From: Hyphomonadaceae bacterium UBA4763
GTDB taxonomy: Bacteria; Pseudomonadota; Alphaproteobacteria; Caulobacterales; Aquidulcibacteraceae
Direction: 5' to 3'
Assembly: GCA_002403455.1 (NCBI GenBank)
Contig: DHHV01000071.1
Coordinates: 1 to 8,476 of the forward strand
Length of the DNA stretch: 8,476 nt
Program-made: the position numbers and the translations under genes
In this document: positions 6,344-8,476 of the stretch, one piece after another
Layout: every line of letters begins with the position of its first letter
Numbering within the stretch: the stretch's first letter is position 1
The notes under the pieces: model-generated
Told to the model about the DNA's origin: nothing
Databases searched by the model: none
What the model saw: only the letters and a program-made list of their open reading frames with translations

Positions 6344-7819
6344 GCGTTCTGTTTTCGCCGTCCAGCGGTCAAAAAAATGCTGTCGACCGCTGCTTCATGT
6401 GTCGGCGCGGTCGCGATGCTGGGCGCGCCGCTTGCGTTCGCGCAACAGCCGGCGCAATTGCCGGCCCCGTTTCGCGCTGCGGCGCCAACGACCAATGGCG
6501 TGATCGCGCCCGACCTTGCGGCGCGCGCGCGGTCCTTGATTGCGACGGCGCTGCAAAGCGACCTCGGCTATGAGATCGTCCGCGACCTCACCACCGAGAT
6601 TGGCCCCAGGCTGGCCGGATCGGAAGCCGAAGCCCGCGCCCGGATCTGGGCCGAAGCGCGCTTCAAAGCGCTGGGGTTCACCAATATCCGCACCGAACCC
6701 TTTGATGTTCCTTATTGGAGCCGCGTTGTCGAACGCGCTCGCATTACAGGGCCCAATGCGCAGCCCTTGGTGATCGCCGCGCTTGGCGGCTCGGAACCGA
6801 CGCCAACCGGTGGGGTGGAGGCCGAAATCGTTCGCTTTGCTTCAATGGCCGCTCTGCGCGCGGCGGACCCGGCCAAGGTCGCCGGCAAGATTGTCTTCAT
6901 CGATGAGGCGACCACGCGCACGCAAGACGAATCGGGCTATGGCGTTGGCGTTGGCAAACGGCGCGATTGCGCCACGGAAAGCCAACGGCTTGGCGCAGCC
7001 GCCTGCCTGATCCGCTCGGTCGGCACCCAACATCATCGCTTTGCCCATCAGGGCCAGCAGGCGCGCGGGCAAATCTCCGGCGGGGTTCCGGCCGCCGCTT
7101 TGTCGCCGCCGGATGCAGACCAGATCGCGCGCTTGCTGGAAAAGGGCCAAAGCGTGCGCGTCAACCTCGAAATCGCCGTGGAAGCGCGACCGGCGGCGCC
7201 CTCGGGCAATGTGGTGGCGGAAATCCGCGGGCGGGAAAAGCCGGACGAGATGATCGTTATCGGCGGCCATCTTGATTCCTGGGATTCCGGCACTGGCGCG
7301 GTCGATGATGGCGCCGGCGTTGGCATCACAATGGCGGCGGCCAAATTGATCGCCGATCTGCCGCAGAATCCGCGTCGGACGATCCGCGTTGTGTTGTTTG
7401 GCGCTGAAGAAACCGGCCTGCACGGCGCGCGCGCTTATGCCGAACGGCACAAAGCGCAGCTGGCGCAACATATCGTCGGCGCGGAAAGCGATTTTGGGGC
7501 CGGCAAGATCTGGCGCTTTGATACGCGCTTTGGCCCGGAGAGCGCCGCGAAAGCCACGGCGATCCACGAAATCCTCGCGCCGCTCGGCATTGCGCGCGGC
7601 CATAACGAGGCCAGCGGCGGCCCCGATATGACTTTTGTGCGCGCCGAGGGCGTGCCGGTGGTGACGCTCCAGCAAAATGGCTGGGATTATTTCGACTTGC
7701 ACCACACGCCCAACGACACGATGGACAAGATCAAGCCGGAGGACATGCGCCAGAACGTCGCCGCTTATGCGGCTTTTGTGTATCTGGTCGCCGAAATGGA
7801 CGGCGATCTGCGCAAATAA
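6341..7819 (+). CDS. Secreted M28 family metallopeptidase (carboxypeptidase Q-like)
   Basis: This 492-aa protein has a Sec signal peptide (1-34: basic MAFCFRRPAVKK, hydrophobic core, cleavage likely after AFA before QQPAQ), so it acts in the periplasm or outside. A protease-associated (PA-like) insert spans about 115-275, including GKIVFIDEATTRTQ and AAACLIRSVGT. The di-zinc M28 core follows: GGHLDSWD with His310 and Asp312, VDDGAG with the bridging Asp322/323, FGAEETG with the catalytic and ligand Glu356/357, GAESDFGAG with Asp384, and DLHHTPNDT with His455. All expected ligands are present, so it should be an active exopeptidase; the ESDFGAG and PA arrangement resembles carboxypeptidase Q more than aminopeptidase S. 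The start is chosen from the SD spacing and the signal peptide. It is transcribed away from glmM, about 110 bp after the terminator at 6233, and convergent with the porin-like gene 17 bp beyond its stop. A TCGAAA-N18-TATTCT promoter at 6255-6284 is possible but weak. The substrate is unknown. Confidence 0.93.
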   Translation: MAFCFRRPAVKKMLSTAASCVGAVAMLGAPLAFAQQPAQLPAPFRAAAPTTNGVIAPDLAARARSLIATALQSDLGYEIVRDLTTEIGPRLAGSEAEARARIWAEARFKALGFTNIRTEPFDVPYWSRVVERARITGPNAQPLVIAALGGSEPTPTGGVEAEIVRFASMAALRAADPAKVAGKIVFIDEATTRTQDESGYGVGVGKRRDCATESQRLGAAACLIRSVGTQHHRFAHQGQQARGQISGGVPAAALSPPDADQIARLLEKGQSVRVNLEIAVEARPAAPSGNVVAEIRGREKPDEMIVIGGHLDSWDSGTGAVDDGAGVGITMAAAKLIADLPQNPRRTIRVVLFGAEETGLHGARAYAERHKAQLAQHIVGAESDFGAGKIWRFDTRFGPESAAKATAIHEILAPLGIARGHNEASGGPDMTFVRAEGVPVVTLQQNGWDYFDLHHTPNDTMDKIKPEDMRQNVAAYAAFVYLVAEMDGDLRK

Positions 7820-7836
7820 CCGAGCTCGGCGACCGA

Positions 7837-8476
7837 TCAGAAGGATCTGCTGATGGAGAAAACCGCGCCAGCGCGACCGGCGCGGACGGAGGCTCCTGGG
7901 AGATTGGTGTCGACATATTGAGCGGAAATGTCGAAGCCCCAGACGCTGGCGGTCAACCGGATATTCCAATCGACTTTGTCGACGCCGAACGCAAAGGCGC
8001 CGCTTTCATAGGCAAGTCCGGCCCCGGCCGACAACGCCACCGGCCCAATTTGACCCAGGGGCGTCGCCGCATTGGCAAACCCGTAAATATTGTCGCGGCC
8101 GCCCGTGCCGGCTTGCGCCCAGGCGTAATTGCCGCCGATGGTGACGTCGAGCGGGCCGATCGAGCGGGCGGCGGAAATCGTCGCCTCGCCATAATTCAAG
8201 CCATTATTACCCGGGAACAGATAGCCGATCCCGCCGATCGACAAACTGGTCCCTTTGATATCAACGCTCTTGGCGGCGAAGACGTCGAGCTCCAAGCTGT
8301 CGCCGCTGGCGGTGTCGAGGTTGGACGCCCAAATTCCGCCGGACAGCCCGAACGGCGCCGTGACCGACACCGACCCTTGCGCCGCCAAGTCATTGCCAGT
8401 CAGGCTGACGCCGCGAAATCGATAATCCGAAAACAGACCGAATGTGCCTGAAACGCTAGAGCAGATTCCGTTCAGA
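7837..8476 (-). CDS. TorF/Gcw_chp family putative porin, 5' end outside the window
   Basis: The minus-strand frame is open through the right edge, with about 212 residues visible. Reading upstream of the apparent TTG start at 8388, the frame continues as VSGTFGLFSDYRFRGVSLTG, the hallmark N-terminal strand of the TorF/Gcw_chp family of putative porins; the signal peptide should lie just beyond 8476. Further family features are GIWASNLD, LELDVFAAKS, IGYLFPG, WNIRLTASVWGFDISAQYVDT and the C-terminal VFSISRSF. The terminal Phe and alternating hydrophobic pattern are the outer-membrane insertion signal recognised by the BAM complex. Members are thought to be beta-barrels of the outer membrane; transport function is unproven. 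The gene is convergent with the M28 peptidase gene, 17 bp from its stop. Confidence 0.88.
   Translation of the reverse strand, partial: LNGICSSVSGTFGLFSDYRFRGVSLTGNDLAAQGSVSVTAPFGLSGGIWASNLDTASGDSLELDVFAAKSVDIKGTSLSIGGIGYLFPGNNGLNYGEATISAARSIGPLDVTIGGNYAWAQAGTGGRDNIYGFANAATPLGQIGPVALSAGAGLAYESGAFAFGVDKVDWNIRLTASVWGFDISAQYVDTNLPGASVRAGRAGAVFSISRSF

Noticed and set aside
6392..6403. Lipobox at Cys20 of the peptidase signal peptide
   Set aside because: The residues before Cys are Ala-Ala-Ser, lacking the Leu/Val/Ile expected at -3, and a good signal peptidase I site (AFA before QQ) follows.
7820..7854. CCGAGCTCGG palindrome and ATCAG/CTGAT repeat at the peptidase/porin convergence as a bidirectional terminator
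   Set aside because: The palindrome has no loop, the second stem has 5 bp, and neither has a T-run.
6842..7969. 375-aa minus-strand frame opposite the M28 peptidase
   Set aside because: The peptidase has every metal ligand and a signal peptide on the plus strand; the antisense frame is His/Arg-rich and overlaps the end of the real porin-like gene.

Overview
The window reads as an ordinary chromosomal stretch of a high-GC alphaproteobacterium, probably of the Hyphomicrobiales (Rhizobiales). This is inferred from GC-rich third codon positions, the alphaproteobacterial form of the C-terminal part of an NrdJ-type ribonucleotide reductase, and a globin-coupled chemoreceptor. No genus can be named from sequence alone. 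No tRNA, rRNA, insertion sequence, phage gene or CRISPR array was seen.

Layout: (1) the 3' part of an nrdJ-like gene (+) enters from the left edge. (2) After an 87-bp gap holding a 14-bp perfect palindrome comes a soluble globin-coupled methyl-accepting sensor (+). (3) A 255-bp gap with a terminator-like hairpin separates it from two leftward genes, a TerC-family membrane protein and glmM (phosphoglucosamine mutase, peptidoglycan/UDP-GlcNAc synthesis). glmM starts at a TTG. (4) A 379-bp divergent intergenic region holds a TTGCGC dyad near glmM and what looks like an unannotated small RNA gene: a promoter-like -35 box, two hairpins with C-rich loops and a strong intrinsic terminator. (5) A secreted M28 metallopeptidase of the carboxypeptidase Q type (+) follows. 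(6) Convergent with it, a TorF/Gcw_chp-family outer-membrane beta-barrel protein (-) runs off the right edge.

Two things stand out. First, the nrdJ-like product keeps a near-perfect TSCPD-type C-terminal domain and Cys cluster, but the whole catalytic barrel is eroded in an intact frame. The radical-site motif N-P-C-x-E reads N-P-A-V-A and the PTGT loop is gone, so it looks like a retained pseudoenzyme. Second, the candidate sRNA (about 6115-6233) has three stem-loops, with a C12 run in the first loop and CCCCTCCC at the second. This is the architecture described for the alphaproteobacterial anti-Shine-Dalgarno 'cuckoo'/alpha-r14/CcsR RNAs.

The genes do not form one pathway. glmM and terC may share a leftward transcript (90-bp gap, no terminator seen). 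The rest appear to be independent units: oxygen or redox sensing, envelope synthesis, and secreted or outer-membrane proteins.
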